Assembly: GCF_048323695.1 (NCBI RefSeq)
Contig: NZ_JBLWFT010000001.1
Location: forward strand, 1,025,734 to 1,089,733
Length of the DNA: 64,000 bases
Source of the DNA: Aquisalimonas sp007126095
Lineage (GTDB): Bacteria; Pseudomonadota; Gammaproteobacteria; Nitrococcales; Aquisalimonadaceae
Reading direction: 5' to 3'
Shown: positions 35,109-43,319 of the stretch, one piece after another
Layout of the letters: each line of letters starts with the position of its first letter
Numbering within the stretch: the first letter of the stretch is position 1
Position numbers and translations under genes: made by a program
Notes under the pieces: model-generated
Seen by the model: only the letters and a program-made list of their open reading frames with translations
Database searches by the model: none
Told to the model about the DNA's origin: nothing

Positions 35109-35381
35109 TCAGAACGGTCGGCGCACCCGGTGCCCCGTTCGCTGACGCGCCTCGTTGATACGCAGTGCCCGGCCACCGAGTTCATAACCGTTCAGTGCCT
35201 CGATGGCGGCCTCCGCTTCCTCTGCATCCATCTGCACGAACCCGAACCCGCGCGGTTTGCCGGAATCACGATCGGCGATGAGCTTCACGGACTGCACTGT
35301 GCCGTGCGCCTCGAACAGAGAGCGGATATCGTCCTCAGTCGAACTGAACGGCAGATTGCCCACATAGATTGTCTTGTGCAC
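35109..35381 (-). CDS. Small RRM-type RNA-binding protein
   Basis: The 90-aa protein is a single RNA-recognition motif: RNP2 is IYVGNL at about 4-9 and RNP1 is KPRGFGFVQM at about 43-52. A short Arg-rich tail (RQRTGHRVRRPF) follows. GTG 35381 is preferred, with GGAG eight bases upstream; the frame is open further upstream without homology. Such bacterial RRM proteins resemble cyanobacterial Rbp proteins induced by cold. A predicted promoter at 35569-35598 would give a long leader of about 180 nt, which could regulate translation. Confidence 0.92.
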   Translation of the reverse strand: MHKTIYVGNLPFSSTEDDIRSLFEAHGTVQSVKLIADRDSGKPRGFGFVQMDAEEAEAAIEALNGYELGGRALRINEARQRTGHRVRRPF

Positions 35382-35774
35382 GCTGTATGCTCCGAACTGC
35401 CCATCCCACGATGGGGTTGGGCTCGGCCGGCGGCCCCGCACGGCCAATCCCCGGCCCTCCTCCTGGCAACCGGGCTCCCCTGGACACCTTGGGCGCCACC
35501 GCTGGCATGACGCGTCGACGCCCTCTCCGCCGCCCGGCGACAGGCGACTTTCACGGCAACCATGAAGAATTAATGGTCCAGCTTTGCGCAGCCGTCAAGA
35601 CAGTCGCCACAGGGATCAGCGCCGGCCGCCACTGCTGCACGATTAAGGCAACCGTGAATCACTTGTTTCGCAGGGCCTGCGCGGGCATTATCGGCGCCAT
35701 CCGTACCGGCGCTCGAATGCCAGACATTCGTCGCGCAGGTAATTGTTGACCGAATCACAGAGGAGTTGGGACGC
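35382..35774. other. Intergenic region of 393 bp upstream of RRM and small membrane protein genes
   Basis: No protein-like frame is visible. The half next to the RRM gene is GC-rich with several short inverted repeats (for example GGCCGGCGGCC near 35427) and would form its 5-prime leader. The half near 35550-35770 is AT-richer and holds a candidate minus-strand promoter. The promoter of the divergent membrane protein must also lie here. Confidence 0.5.
35569..35598 (-). promoter_or_regulatory. Candidate sigma-70 promoter for the RRM gene
   Basis: On the minus strand TTGACG (35593-35598) and ATTAAT (35569-35574) are separated by 18 bp. If used, the RRM gene has a leader of about 180 nt. This is a pattern match only. 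Confidence 0.35.
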
Positions 35775-35963
35775 GTGGCCACTTGGGAAATGATTCTGGC
35801 GGGAATCGTCGCCGTGCTCGTCACCATGTGGTTCATGCCCGGTATCCGGGAGAGCATGAAGCGGAACAAGGAGAATGCCGATCAGCCAAAGGACTGGCGA
35901 GGCCTGCTGTTTCCCCTGCTGTTCGTGGTGCTGTTCGTGCTGCTGCTGATCAGCATGGTGTAA
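35775..35963 (+). CDS. Small inner-membrane protein, 62 aa, function unknown
   Basis: The short protein has two membrane helices, ILAGIVAVLVTMWFMPG (about 6-22) and LLFPLLFVVLFVLLLISM (about 44-61), joined by a charged loop rich in Lys, Glu and Asn. GTG 35775 is preferred because AGGAG lies nine bases upstream; a TTG at 35766 is in frame but too close to that site. The gene ends 12 bp before a GC hairpin. I do not recognise the family. Similar hairpin-like small proteins often modulate membrane enzymes, but nothing here shows a partner. Confidence 0.75.
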   Translation: MATWEMILAGIVAVLVTMWFMPGIRESMKRNKENADQPKDWRGLLFPLLFVVLFVLLLISMV

Positions 35964-35974
35964 CCACAACGAGA

Positions 35975-35996
35975 ACGGCCCGCCGAAACGGGCCGT
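35975..35996. terminator. Hairpin between small membrane protein gene and convergent WGF-repeat gene
   Basis: The stem ACGGCCCG/CGGGCCGT (8 bp) has the loop CCGAAA. It lies between two convergent stops. Neither strand has a strong T-run, so it is a candidate only. Confidence 0.55.
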
Positions 35997-36021
35997 CAGT
36001 AGGACTCGACGCGCGGTGCGA

Positions 36022-36393
36022 TCAGGAGCGCGAGTCCGATCCCCGGGCATCGTCTGCGCCGATCAGGGTACTGACGTTACGCCCCTTCTCCGGCAGGAAC
36101 CCCCACTCCACCAAGCGTTCTTCAGTGGAATTGTCGAAACGCTGCTGCCCCACCGCGCGCTGATCGGTCTGCAGAACGCGCTCCACCGGCTGGCGCTTGA
36201 AGCCCCACTCCACCAGCAGAGCTTCCGTGCGACTTTCTGGCTCGGCGGGCTCGGTCCGAACGATGTTGGTGGACTGCACCGGCTCCGGCATGAAGCCCCA
36301 GTCAATCAACCGCTGCTCCACCGTCGTGCTGCCGGCAAATGCGGCCTGCGATGCGAACAGTGCGGCGACGCCTACAAGAATCTTCGTTTTCAT
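36022..36393 (-). CDS. Secreted protein with three WGF repeats, function unknown
   Basis: The 123-aa protein has a signal peptide (KILVGVAALFASQAAFA, cleavage near residue 20). The mature part holds three copies of a unit with consensus T-E-x-x-L-(V/I)-(E/D)-W-G-F followed by a basic or Pro-rich tail. The WGF triplets are at residues 32-34, 63-65 and 97-99. ATG 36393 has GGAGG six bases upstream, preferred over an in-frame TTG at 36399. The 3-prime tail is acidic and Ser-rich. I know no family with this repeat. AGACCGGTCT-type palindromes in its promoter region suggest TetR control. Confidence 0.78.
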   Translation of the reverse strand: MKTKILVGVAALFASQAAFAGSTTVEQRLIDWGFMPEPVQSTNIVRTEPAEPESRTEALLVEWGFKRQPVERVLQTDQRAVGQQRFDNSTEERLVEWGFLPEKGRNVSTLIGADDARGSDSRS

Positions 36394-36427
36394 GATCAAC
36401 CTCCGAGTTGCGGACTGACTAATGTGA

Positions 36428-36469
36428 ACCGATCTGTCTTTACTCTACAAAAGTCAGACCGGTCTGTCT
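36428..36469. promoter_or_regulatory. Tandem TetR-type operator candidates upstream of the WGF-repeat gene
   Basis: ACCGATCTGTCT (36428-36439) and ACCGGTCTGTCT (36458-36469) are direct repeats 30 bp apart, about three helical turns. The second contains the 12-bp palindrome CAGACCGGTCTG at 36455-36466. AGACC-GGTC-type sites are bound by several TetR regulators, including the LmrA/YxaF group. A related GGGCTGTCTAC lies near 37257 upstream of the TetR gene. Confidence 0.55.
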
Positions 36470-36520
36470 ACACCTAGAGCACAAATGGCCTCTGCGGGTA
36501 AGTCGGGATCCTTTACGAAG

Positions 36521-36556
36521 AAGGCCCGCGTTGAGCAGCTGCTCAACGCGGGCCTT
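36521..36556 (-). terminator. 36-bp perfect palindrome, probable bidirectional terminator of the TetR gene
   Basis: The sequence is an exact palindrome with 18-nt arms and would fold with an AGCT tetraloop and a 14-bp GC-rich stem. Short T-runs follow on both strands. It lies 25 bp beyond the TetR stop codon. Confidence 0.75.
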
Positions 36557-36580
36557 TCTACAGGGAGACCGATGGTGGTT

Positions 36581-37171
36581 TCAGTCCGACTCGCCGACCG
36601 CCTTCGCGATGATGGTGTTGGCTGCGGCGCGAGCATCCTCGACCAGCGAATGATCGCCCGTGACCTGCACCATGACCGTCACCCCTTCGATCAGCAGCAC
36701 GAGCTGGCGGGCGACATCGGTGGGGTGCCGGAGTCCCGCCTCCTCGGCGAGGCGGGCCACATACTCGATACGGAACTGCTTGTGCTCGGCGGCGGCCTGA
36801 TGGATGGGGTGATCGTGCTGGGGGTACTGCACCGCCAGGTTGATTGACGGGCATCCCCAGAACTCCTCCTGGTGAGCCCAGCGGTCCATGAAACTGAACA
36901 GAGCCTCCAGCCGCTCCCGGGCCGTGAGTCCATCCTCGTTCACCGCTTCTTCAAACTGATTGCGCACTCGCTCGTGGAAACGCTCGCAGGCGGCCAGCAC
37001 CAGATTATCCTTTGAGCCAAAGTGCTTGTAGAGCGTCATCTTGGCAACGCCTGCCTCGGCGAGCACCTTGTCGATGCCAGTGGTATGACAGCCGTTGCGG
37101 TAGAAGAGGTCTGTCGCCGTCTCCAGCAACTGATCGCGTCGCGAACCGGCACGGTTATCGGTCGAGGTCAT
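36581..37171 (-). CDS. TetR/AcrR family transcriptional regulator
   Basis: The 196-aa protein has an N-terminal TetR helix-turn-helix (about 10-56) with LLETATDLFYRNGCHTTGID and KMTLYKHFGSKDNLVLA. The C-terminal half contains EEFWGCPSINLAVQYP, where a GCP turn resembles LmrA/YxaF-like TetR proteins. These respond to small hydrophobic or aromatic effectors. Its likely targets are its own promoter and the divergent-facing AGACCGGTCT sites near 36455. A palindromic terminator ends the gene. The effector is unknown. Confidence 0.9.
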   Translation of the reverse strand: MTSTDNRAGSRRDQLLETATDLFYRNGCHTTGIDKVLAEAGVAKMTLYKHFGSKDNLVLAACERFHERVRNQFEEAVNEDGLTARERLEALFSFMDRWAHQEEFWGCPSINLAVQYPQHDHPIHQAAAEHKQFRIEYVARLAEEAGLRHPTDVARQLVLLIEGVTVMVQVTGDHSLVEDARAAANTIIAKAVGESD

Positions 37172-37321
37172 GGGCCTGGTCTCCTCGGAGCACGGTATTG
37201 ACGGGTGCGCGCTGTGGTGCGCCCCATTCTCGTTATTACACTGTTACAAGTATACTGGGCTGTCTACGAGAATGCGAACGGCGTCACGAAACGCCCTGTG
37301 GCGACTGAGTCGGCAGGTGGG

Positions 37322-37576
37322 TCAATGGCGGAAATGCACGAACAGCCGCCCCGGGTTCTTCGTGTCCTTTTCGACCCGGTGGTACTGCTCGCGGATATGC
37401 GGCTGCTCGAGAAACTTGAGTACACGCTTCTTCAGCTGTCCCTTACCTCGCCCGTGGATAATCTCCACCATGGGCAGGCGCTTGTCGACCGCCTGCGCAA
37501 AGGCGTCGGTCAGAGCCGCGTCGATCTGGCGGCCACGGTTGAAGATGTCGTGGAGATCAACCTTGAGTCGTGCCAT
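37322..37576 (-). CDS. Small Smr-domain protein
   Basis: The 84-aa protein is little more than an Smr domain. It starts with VDLHDIF, the LDLHG-type motif, and contains the TGxG-equivalent IIHGRGKGQLKKRVLKFL. A VHFR-type strand ends it. Smr domains are found at the C-terminus of MutS2 and as free endonucleases. Here LHD replaces the usual LHG, which may affect nuclease activity. It lies 13 bp after the LOG family gene on the same strand and is probably cotranscribed. Confidence 0.88.
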   Translation of the reverse strand: MARLKVDLHDIFNRGRQIDAALTDAFAQAVDKRLPMVEIIHGRGKGQLKKRVLKFLEQPHIREQYHRVEKDTKNPGRLFVHFRH

Positions 37577-37589
37577 GGGTCTCCGCTGG

Positions 37590-38129
37590 TCAGCTCTGCA
37601 TCATGCGCTCCAGCAGCGCATCCGGGGTTGTATCGACCTTGAGCATGTTCCGATGCCAGGGTCGGATCAACTCCTCGTCGACGCAATGATCCAGGAATGC
37701 CAGCAGCTGATCGTAGTAACCATGAGCATTGAGAAGACCGACAGGTTTCACATGAATCCGCAGCTGACTCCAGGTGAGAATCTCGAACAACTCCTCCAGC
37801 GTTCCCAGTCCACCCGGCATGGCGATGAACGCATCGGCCCGCTCGGCCATGATGGTCTTGCGCTCGTGCATCGTGTCGACCTGGATGAGTTCCGTGAGCC
37901 CGGTATGGGCCACCTCCTGCTCCTCCACCACTGTCGGAATGACCCCGGTCACCTGCCCGTCCGCCGCCAACGTCGCCTCGGCAACCTCGCCCATCAGGCC
38001 GATACTCGCGCCGCCGTAGACGAGCCCCAGGCCGCGACGGGCCAGGGTGGTCCCCATGGCGCGCGCAGTCTCGACATAGCGCTGGCCTCGCCCGGGGCTG
38101 GAACCGCAGTAAACACACACCTGTTTCAT
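37590..38129 (-). CDS. LOG family protein (TIGR00730; nucleotide phosphoribohydrolase)
   Basis: The 179-aa protein has the Rossmann-like LOG fold with VCVYCGSSPG, GLVYGGASIGLMG and the diagnostic MPGGLGTLEE motif (catalytic Glu). The Arg of MHERKTIM is also conserved. LOG proteins cleave the N-glycosidic bond of cytokinin or purine monophosphates; in bacteria without plant hosts the substrate is likely a plain or modified nucleotide. ATG 38129 has GGGAG five bases upstream, preferred over GTG 38135. Confidence 0.9.
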   Translation of the reverse strand: MKQVCVYCGSSPGRGQRYVETARAMGTTLARRGLGLVYGGASIGLMGEVAEATLAADGQVTGVIPTVVEEQEVAHTGLTELIQVDTMHERKTIMAERADAFIAMPGGLGTLEELFEILTWSQLRIHVKPVGLLNAHGYYDQLLAFLDHCVDEELIRPWHRNMLKVDTTPDALLERMMQS

Positions 38130-38214
38130 CACCACTCCCTATCAACGCCGAATGATGCATACTTCCATGGAAACGACGGATGACATCACCCACCCGAATC
38201 GCGAAGGAGAGATC

Positions 38215-38766
38215 ATGCGCCCCCGGACCCTTGCCCGTCACGCACCCGCACCCGCACTGGCCATGGCGCTCGGCCTGTCAGCGGTCGCGGTCGCGGCACC
38301 TGCCGAGAGCCAGGATCGTTTCTATCTCGGCATGGATGCCATGAACTGGTCATACGACGAAGAAGCGGGCCGTGATTTCTCGTCGCTCGGCGTGCGGGGC
38401 CGCCTGGGCATTCGCCTGAATCCGACCTTCTCCTTCGAGGCGCACCTTGGCGGAACCGGCACGGACCGCTCCGGCAGTGAGCGCCGTGAGCTGGATTTTC
38501 TCTACGCCGGGCTGATCCGGGGTGATCTCGGCATTACCCGTTACACCTCCCTCTACGGCGTCATGGGCGCGGCGGGCATAGAGATGAGCGGCCGGGATGC
38601 CGACGACAACAGCGTGAGCGTCCGGGAGTCCGGCGTCAGCCTTGGCATTGGCCTGGATTTCAATCTGTCGCCGGGCGCGTCGCTGAACATCGACTACATG
38701 CGCTACATCGACTCCAGCGACATCGACTTCTCGGCCATCAGTGCCGGCGCACGCTGGACATTCTGA
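38215..38766 (+). CDS. Outer-membrane beta-barrel protein (porin family)
   Basis: The 183-aa protein has a signal peptide (APALAMALGLSAVAVAAPA). An OMP_b-brl type barrel follows, with alternating strands and Gly-aromatic turns (GVRGRLGIRLNPTFSFEAHLG, YTSLYGVMGAAGIEM). It ends in SAGARWTF, a C-terminal Phe insertion signal. The protein resembles OmpA-type or Ail/Lom-like barrels but has no periplasmic OmpA domain. AAGGAGAG lies just before ATG 38215. It converges on secF with 28 bp between them. Confidence 0.85.
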   Translation: MRPRTLARHAPAPALAMALGLSAVAVAAPAESQDRFYLGMDAMNWSYDEEAGRDFSSLGVRGRLGIRLNPTFSFEAHLGGTGTDRSGSERRELDFLYAGLIRGDLGITRYTSLYGVMGAAGIEMSGRDADDNSVSVRESGVSLGIGLDFNLSPGASLNIDYMRYIDSSDIDFSAISAGARWTF

Positions 38767-38794
38767 ACCGGCCGCCACCGGGGGCGCAGGCCGC

Positions 38795-39748
38795 TCAGGG
38801 GCGCGCCCCCTCCTCGCCTTCCTCTTCCTGATCCTCGCCCTCCTTGGCCGGCGGCTGCAGGTCATACTTGGTAACGCCCATGGCGAGCGCCGATGCGCTT
38901 GCCACGAAGATCGAGGAGTAGGTCCCGACCAGGACGCCAAGCAGCAGGGTAAAGGCAAAGCCGGAGATCACCTCGCCGCCGACGAAGTAAAGCGAAAGCA
39001 CCACCAGCAGGGTGGTGAACGATGTCACCAATGTGCGGGACAGGGTCTGGTTGATGGCCGCATTCATCACTTCCTCGGTGCCGCCCTTGCGCATGCGCAG
39101 GAAGTTTTCGCGTATTCGGTCGAATACGACAATGGTGTCGTTCAGGGAGTAACCGATGACGGCAAGCAACGCTGCAAGGACCGTAAGGTCGAACGTGATC
39201 TGGAACAGAGACAGGATCCCCACCACGAGGGTAATGTCGTGGACCAGCGCAGCCACTGACCCCGCCGCAAACCGGTACTCGAAACGGAACGCCACGTAGA
39301 GCAGAATACAGCCGAGCGCGCCCAGCATCGCCAGCGCACCCTGCTCGGTCAGCTCCTCGCCCACCTGCGGCCCCACGAACTCCACCCTGCGAAGCTCCAC
39401 TTCGGGAAACCGCTCTTCCAGAGTGTCGAGCACACGGTTGCTCAGTGCATCCGCGTCCTCTTCATCCCGCGGTCCGAGCCGGATCATGACATCCCGGGCA
39501 GTGCCGAAATGCTGCACCACCGCTTCCTCGTACCCGCCTTCGTCCATGGTGCGGCGGACCTCGGTGAGGTCGACGGCATCCTGGAAGCCCACCTCCACGA
39601 CCGTGCCGCCAGTGAAGTCGATGCCGAAGTTCAGCCCGCGTATCGCAATGATCGCCACGGCCAGAGTGAGCATGATCAAGGACGCCAGGCCCGCCCAGCG
39701 GCGCCGGCTCATGAAATCCAGATTGGGCGTTTTATTGAAAAGCCACAT
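38795..39748 (-). CDS. secF: Protein translocase subunit SecF
   Basis: SecF and SecD form the proton-driven SecDF complex that pulls proteins through SecYEG. The 317-aa protein has six membrane helices, the N-terminal helix followed by GLNFGIDFTGGTVVEV, and the IGYSLNDTIVVFDRIREN motif in the first cytoplasmic part of the channel. Acidic C-terminal residues are unusually many. Length is normal. The start follows secD by 21 bp in the tRNA-Leu-queA-tgt-yajC-secD-secF run. Confidence 0.96.
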   Translation of the reverse strand: MWLFNKTPNLDFMSRRRWAGLASLIMLTLAVAIIAIRGLNFGIDFTGGTVVEVGFQDAVDLTEVRRTMDEGGYEEAVVQHFGTARDVMIRLGPRDEEDADALSNRVLDTLEERFPEVELRRVEFVGPQVGEELTEQGALAMLGALGCILLYVAFRFEYRFAAGSVAALVHDITLVVGILSLFQITFDLTVLAALLAVIGYSLNDTIVVFDRIRENFLRMRKGGTEEVMNAAINQTLSRTLVTSFTTLLVVLSLYFVGGEVISGFAFTLLLGVLVGTYSSIFVASASALAMGVTKYDLQPPAKEGEDQEEEGEEGARP

Positions 39749-39769
39749 GGTTTTGCGTCCCTTGCCCGC

Positions 39770-41641
39770 TCAGATTGCCAGCCGCGTCAGGCGACGCTTC
39801 CGGCCGTAGATCAGATTCACCACCGCGCGCGTGCCCAGAATGGCCGTGAACATGGACGTCACGATGCCGATGGACAGTGTCACGGCGAAGCCCTGGATCG
39901 GCCCGGAGCCGAACAGGAACAGCACCACGGCCGCAATCAGGGTGGTGATATTGGCGTCGGCGATGGTCGACAGGGCCTTGGCGTAACCCGAGTGGATCGC
40001 CTGCTGCGGCGACAGCCCCGCCGCAATCTCCTCCCGTATTCGCTGGAATATCAGCACATTGGCATCGACAGCCATGCCGACCGTAAGAACGATACCCGCA
40101 ATGCCCGGCAGCGTCAGGGTCGCCTGCAGCATGGAGAGCACGGCGACGATGAACACCAGGTTCAACATCAGCGCCATGTTGGCGATCAGACCGAACACCC
40201 GGTAGTAGAACGCCATGAACAGCACCACCAGCACAAAGCCGATCACCACGGCCATGACACCGCGGTCGATGTTCTCCTGCCCCATGCTCGGGCCGACCGT
40301 GCGCTCCTCGATGATGTCGATGGGTGCCGCCAGCGAGCCCGCACGGAGGAGCAGCGCCAGGTCACGCGCGGCGGTACTGTCTTCCAGACCGGTAATCCGG
40401 AAACGGTTCGAGAGCGGTTCCTGGATGGTGGCGACGTTGATCACCTCTTCGGTGCGCACGCGCTCACTCACCGTCTCGCCGTTCTGCTCCCGCGTCTCCT
40501 GCCGGGTTTCGATGAACACCACCGCCATGCTGTTACCCACGTTCTCGCGGGTCGCCCGGTTGAACATGTCACCGCCGGCAGAGCTGAGCCGGATGTTGAC
40601 CTCGGGCCCACCGGTCTCCTGGTCGATGCCGGACGAGGCGTCGATGATGTACTCCCCGGTCAGCATGACCTCCCGCTCCATCACCACGTAGTCGCCATAG
40701 CGGGGGTTGCGGGCCGGGTACTTCACCGTACCGGGAGGAGCCGGATCATCTGCATCGCCGCGATAGGGGTAGTGGTCTTCGTCCACCATCCGGAACTCGA
40801 GCGTGGCGGTCGTGCCAATGATCTCCCGCGCCCGGGCCGTGTCCTGCACACCGGGCAGCTGGACCACGATGCGGCTGCTGCCCTGCTGCTGGATCACGGG
40901 CTCGGCGACACCCAGTTCGTTCACCCGGTTACGCAGCGTGGTGATGTTCTGCTGCACGGCGAAACGCTGGATCTCGCTCTGTTCCTCTTCCGGCACGGTG
41001 GCGATCAGCCAGTACTGGCCGTCACGCTCTTCCTGTGCCAGATCAAGCTCGCGATACTCGCCGCGCAGCTTGTCGTAGGCGCGCTCACGGTCCGCCGCAT
41101 CGTTGAAGCGGGTCACGATGCGGTTGTCGTCGTCCACCTCGATGCGGCCGTAGCGGATGCGCTCCTGGCGCAGCTGATTGCGGAAATCGGTCTGGTAGCG
41201 CTCCAGGCTCTGGGATACGGCGGCATCCATGTCCACATCCATCAGAAAATGGACGCCGCCACGCAGATCCAGGCCCAGGTACATGGGCGCAGCGTTGATG
41301 GCCCGCAACCAGTCCGGCGTCGCCGGCGCCAGATTGAGCGCCACGGTCACATCGTTGCCCAGACGTGCGCGCAGCAGGTCCGCTGCATCCACCTGCGCAT
41401 CCGAGCTGCCGAAACGAATCAGTACCCGCTCGTCGTCCACCTCGGTGGCGATGTAGTCCTTGCCTTCCTCATCGAGGACCTCCAGGGCCTGCCTCTCGAT
41501 CTCGGTGGTCTCCACCGCGCCGCGCACCGGGGTGATCTGCACGGATGGATCTTCGCCGAAGAGATTCGGTAACGCGTACAGCGCACCCACCACGATGGCG
41601 ACGATGAGGATCAGGTATTTCCAGAGCGGATAACGATTCAT
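39770..41641 (-). CDS. secD: Protein translocase subunit SecD
   Basis: SecD supplies the large periplasmic P1 domain of SecDF, which captures emerging substrate. The 623-aa protein has an N-terminal membrane helix (YLILIVAIVVGALYALP), the motif GLDLRGGVHFLM, P1 region from about 130-430, and five C-terminal helices. It carries the family signature GMAVDANVLIFQRIREE. Length fits E. coli SecD. It lies between yajC and secF. Confidence 0.97.
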   Translation of the reverse strand: MNRYPLWKYLILIVAIVVGALYALPNLFGEDPSVQITPVRGAVETTEIERQALEVLDEEGKDYIATEVDDERVLIRFGSSDAQVDAADLLRARLGNDVTVALNLAPATPDWLRAINAAPMYLGLDLRGGVHFLMDVDMDAAVSQSLERYQTDFRNQLRQERIRYGRIEVDDDNRIVTRFNDAADRERAYDKLRGEYRELDLAQEERDGQYWLIATVPEEEQSEIQRFAVQQNITTLRNRVNELGVAEPVIQQQGSSRIVVQLPGVQDTARAREIIGTTATLEFRMVDEDHYPYRGDADDPAPPGTVKYPARNPRYGDYVVMEREVMLTGEYIIDASSGIDQETGGPEVNIRLSSAGGDMFNRATRENVGNSMAVVFIETRQETREQNGETVSERVRTEEVINVATIQEPLSNRFRITGLEDSTAARDLALLLRAGSLAAPIDIIEERTVGPSMGQENIDRGVMAVVIGFVLVVLFMAFYYRVFGLIANMALMLNLVFIVAVLSMLQATLTLPGIAGIVLTVGMAVDANVLIFQRIREEIAAGLSPQQAIHSGYAKALSTIADANITTLIAAVVLFLFGSGPIQGFAVTLSIGIVTSMFTAILGTRAVVNLIYGRKRRLTRLAI

Positions 41642-41661
41642 GTGAACAGGCAGCCTTGCGC

Positions 41662-42018
41662 TTATTTACCAGCCTTCTTGGCCTCTTCGGGTTCCACCTT
41701 GCCCTTGATCGTCCCCTTGGGAACCACCTGGGCAACCGCATTCTTCTGCACCTTCACCTGATTGTTGTCGTTGATCTCCACACTGATGAAGGTCTCGTCA
41801 ACGTCGGTGATGCGCCCGAGAAGTCCGCCCTGCGTGATGACCTCGTCACCCTTGGCCAGCTCGGAGACCATCTTCTTGTGCTCTTTCTGGCGCTTCGCCT
41901 GGGGCCGGATGAGCAGGAAGTAGAAAATGGCGATCAGCAGGATCGGGAACAGCAGGGCGGTCCAGCCCGCACCTTCTCCACCCTGCTGGGCAAAGGCACT
42001 GGAGATGAAGAATTCCAT
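41662..42018 (-). CDS. yajC: Preprotein translocase accessory subunit YajC
   Basis: YajC is a small protein of the SecDF-YajC holocomplex. The 118-aa product has one membrane helix (LLFPILLIAIFYFLLI near 21-37) followed by the conserved RPQAKRQKEHKKMV and GDEVITQGGLLGRI. The tail is Lys-rich. Position between tgt and secD is the conserved one. About 185 bp of spacer separates it from tgt, so an additional promoter may lie there. Confidence 0.95.
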   Translation of the reverse strand: MEFFISSAFAQQGGEGAGWTALLFPILLIAIFYFLLIRPQAKRQKEHKKMVSELAKGDEVITQGGLLGRITDVDETFISVEINDNNQVKVQKNAVAQVVPKGTIKGKVEPEEAKKAGK

Positions 42019-42203
42019 GGATCAACCTCTTGTCGATGGCAAAAACGAGCCAAACAATGCATCCGCGGTCACGCGGGCGTCAACTATGCGCGCACCCGGG
42101 CAAACGGCCACGGTACCGGGTGCGCATTATGCCACAGGCACACGCCCGCCGCCCCATGACCGGCAAGCCGGCCATCGGTACGCGGCACCACTGCAATCCC
42201 GCG

Positions 42204-43319
42204 TTACAGGGCATCGATCCCTGCGGACTGCCGGGCGTAGAAGTCCTCGGCGTACGCATCCAGCCGCCCCGCCTCGATCGCCTCGCGCAGCTCGCGCATG
42301 AGCCGCTGGTAAAAGGCCAGGTTATGGATGGTTGCCAGACGCTTGCCAAGGATCTCGTTGCAGCGGTCAAGATGCTTGAGATAGGCGCGGCTGTAATGCA
42401 GGCAGGCATGACATTCACAGCCGGGCTCGATCGGCCGAGTATCCCGGGCGAACCGGCTGTTGCGAATGCGCAGCATGCCGCCGCGGGTGAACAGGTAACC
42501 GTTGCGCGCGTTGCGCGTGGGCATGACACAGTCGAACATGTCGATCCCGCGCCGCACCGCTTCGACGATATCCTGCGGCCGGCCAACGCCCATCAGGTAG
42601 CGTGGACAGCCGCCGGGGAGTTCCGGTTCCAGATGCTCCAGGACCCTGTTGCGCTCCTCTTCGGTCTCACCCACCGCCAGTCCGCCCACGGCATAACCGT
42701 CGAAGCCGATGGACCGCAGCCCCCGGATGGATCGACTGCGCAGGTGGTCGTACATGCCGCCCTGGACAATGCCGAACAGGGCGTTGGGATTGTCCCCGTG
42801 CGCCTTGCGACTTCGTTCCGCCCAGCGCAGGGAAAGCTCCATGGACTGCCGGGCCTCGGTTTCAGTCGCCGGATGAGGGGTGCACTCGTCGAAGATCATG
42901 ACCATGTCCGAACCCAGCGCCCGCTGCACGGCCATGGACTCCTCCGGCCCCATGAACACGCGGCTGCCATCCACCGGCGACTGGAACGTCACCCCTTCCT
43001 CGCGGATCTTCCGCAGGGCGCCAAGACTGAACACCTGGAAACCGCCGGAATCGGTCAGGATCGGGCCCTGCCACTGGGTGAAGTCGTGCAGGTCGCCATG
43101 GGCCTGGATGATCTCGGTTCCGGGCCGGAGCATCAGGTGAAAGGTATTGCCGAGGATGATCTCCGCACCCAGGTCCTTCAGCTCGCCCGGGGTCATGGCC
43201 TTGACCGTGCCGTAGGTGCCCACCGGCATGAACGTCGGCGTCTCGACAGTCCCGCGCGGAAACGTCAGACGTCCGCGCCGCGCGGCGCCATCGCTGGACA
43301 AACGCTGAAACTCCATCAT
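42204..43319 (-). CDS. tgt: Queuine tRNA-ribosyltransferase
   Basis: Tgt exchanges G34 for preQ1 in tRNAs with GUN anticodons. The 371-aa TIM-barrel enzyme has VGTYGTVKAMTP, the Asp-containing TDSGGFQVFSL (catalytic residues), VGRPQDIVEAV and the zinc site CECHACLHYSRAYLKHL. The second Asp lies in the DMFDCVMPTRNARNG segment. Length is normal. The start overlaps the queA stop by 4 bp, matching the shared pathway. Confidence 0.96.
   Translation of the reverse strand: MMEFQRLSSDGAARRGRLTFPRGTVETPTFMPVGTYGTVKAMTPGELKDLGAEIILGNTFHLMLRPGTEIIQAHGDLHDFTQWQGPILTDSGGFQVFSLGALRKIREEGVTFQSPVDGSRVFMGPEESMAVQRALGSDMVMIFDECTPHPATETEARQSMELSLRWAERSRKAHGDNPNALFGIVQGGMYDHLRSRSIRGLRSIGFDGYAVGGLAVGETEEERNRVLEHLEPELPGGCPRYLMGVGRPQDIVEAVRRGIDMFDCVMPTRNARNGYLFTRGGMLRIRNSRFARDTRPIEPGCECHACLHYSRAYLKHLDRCNEILGKRLATIHNLAFYQRLMRELREAIEAGRLDAYAEDFYARQSAGIDAL

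Noticed and set aside
39509..41572. A 687-codon open frame on the plus strand
   Set aside because: It is antisense to secD and secF and shows only low-complexity His/Gln/Arg sequence.
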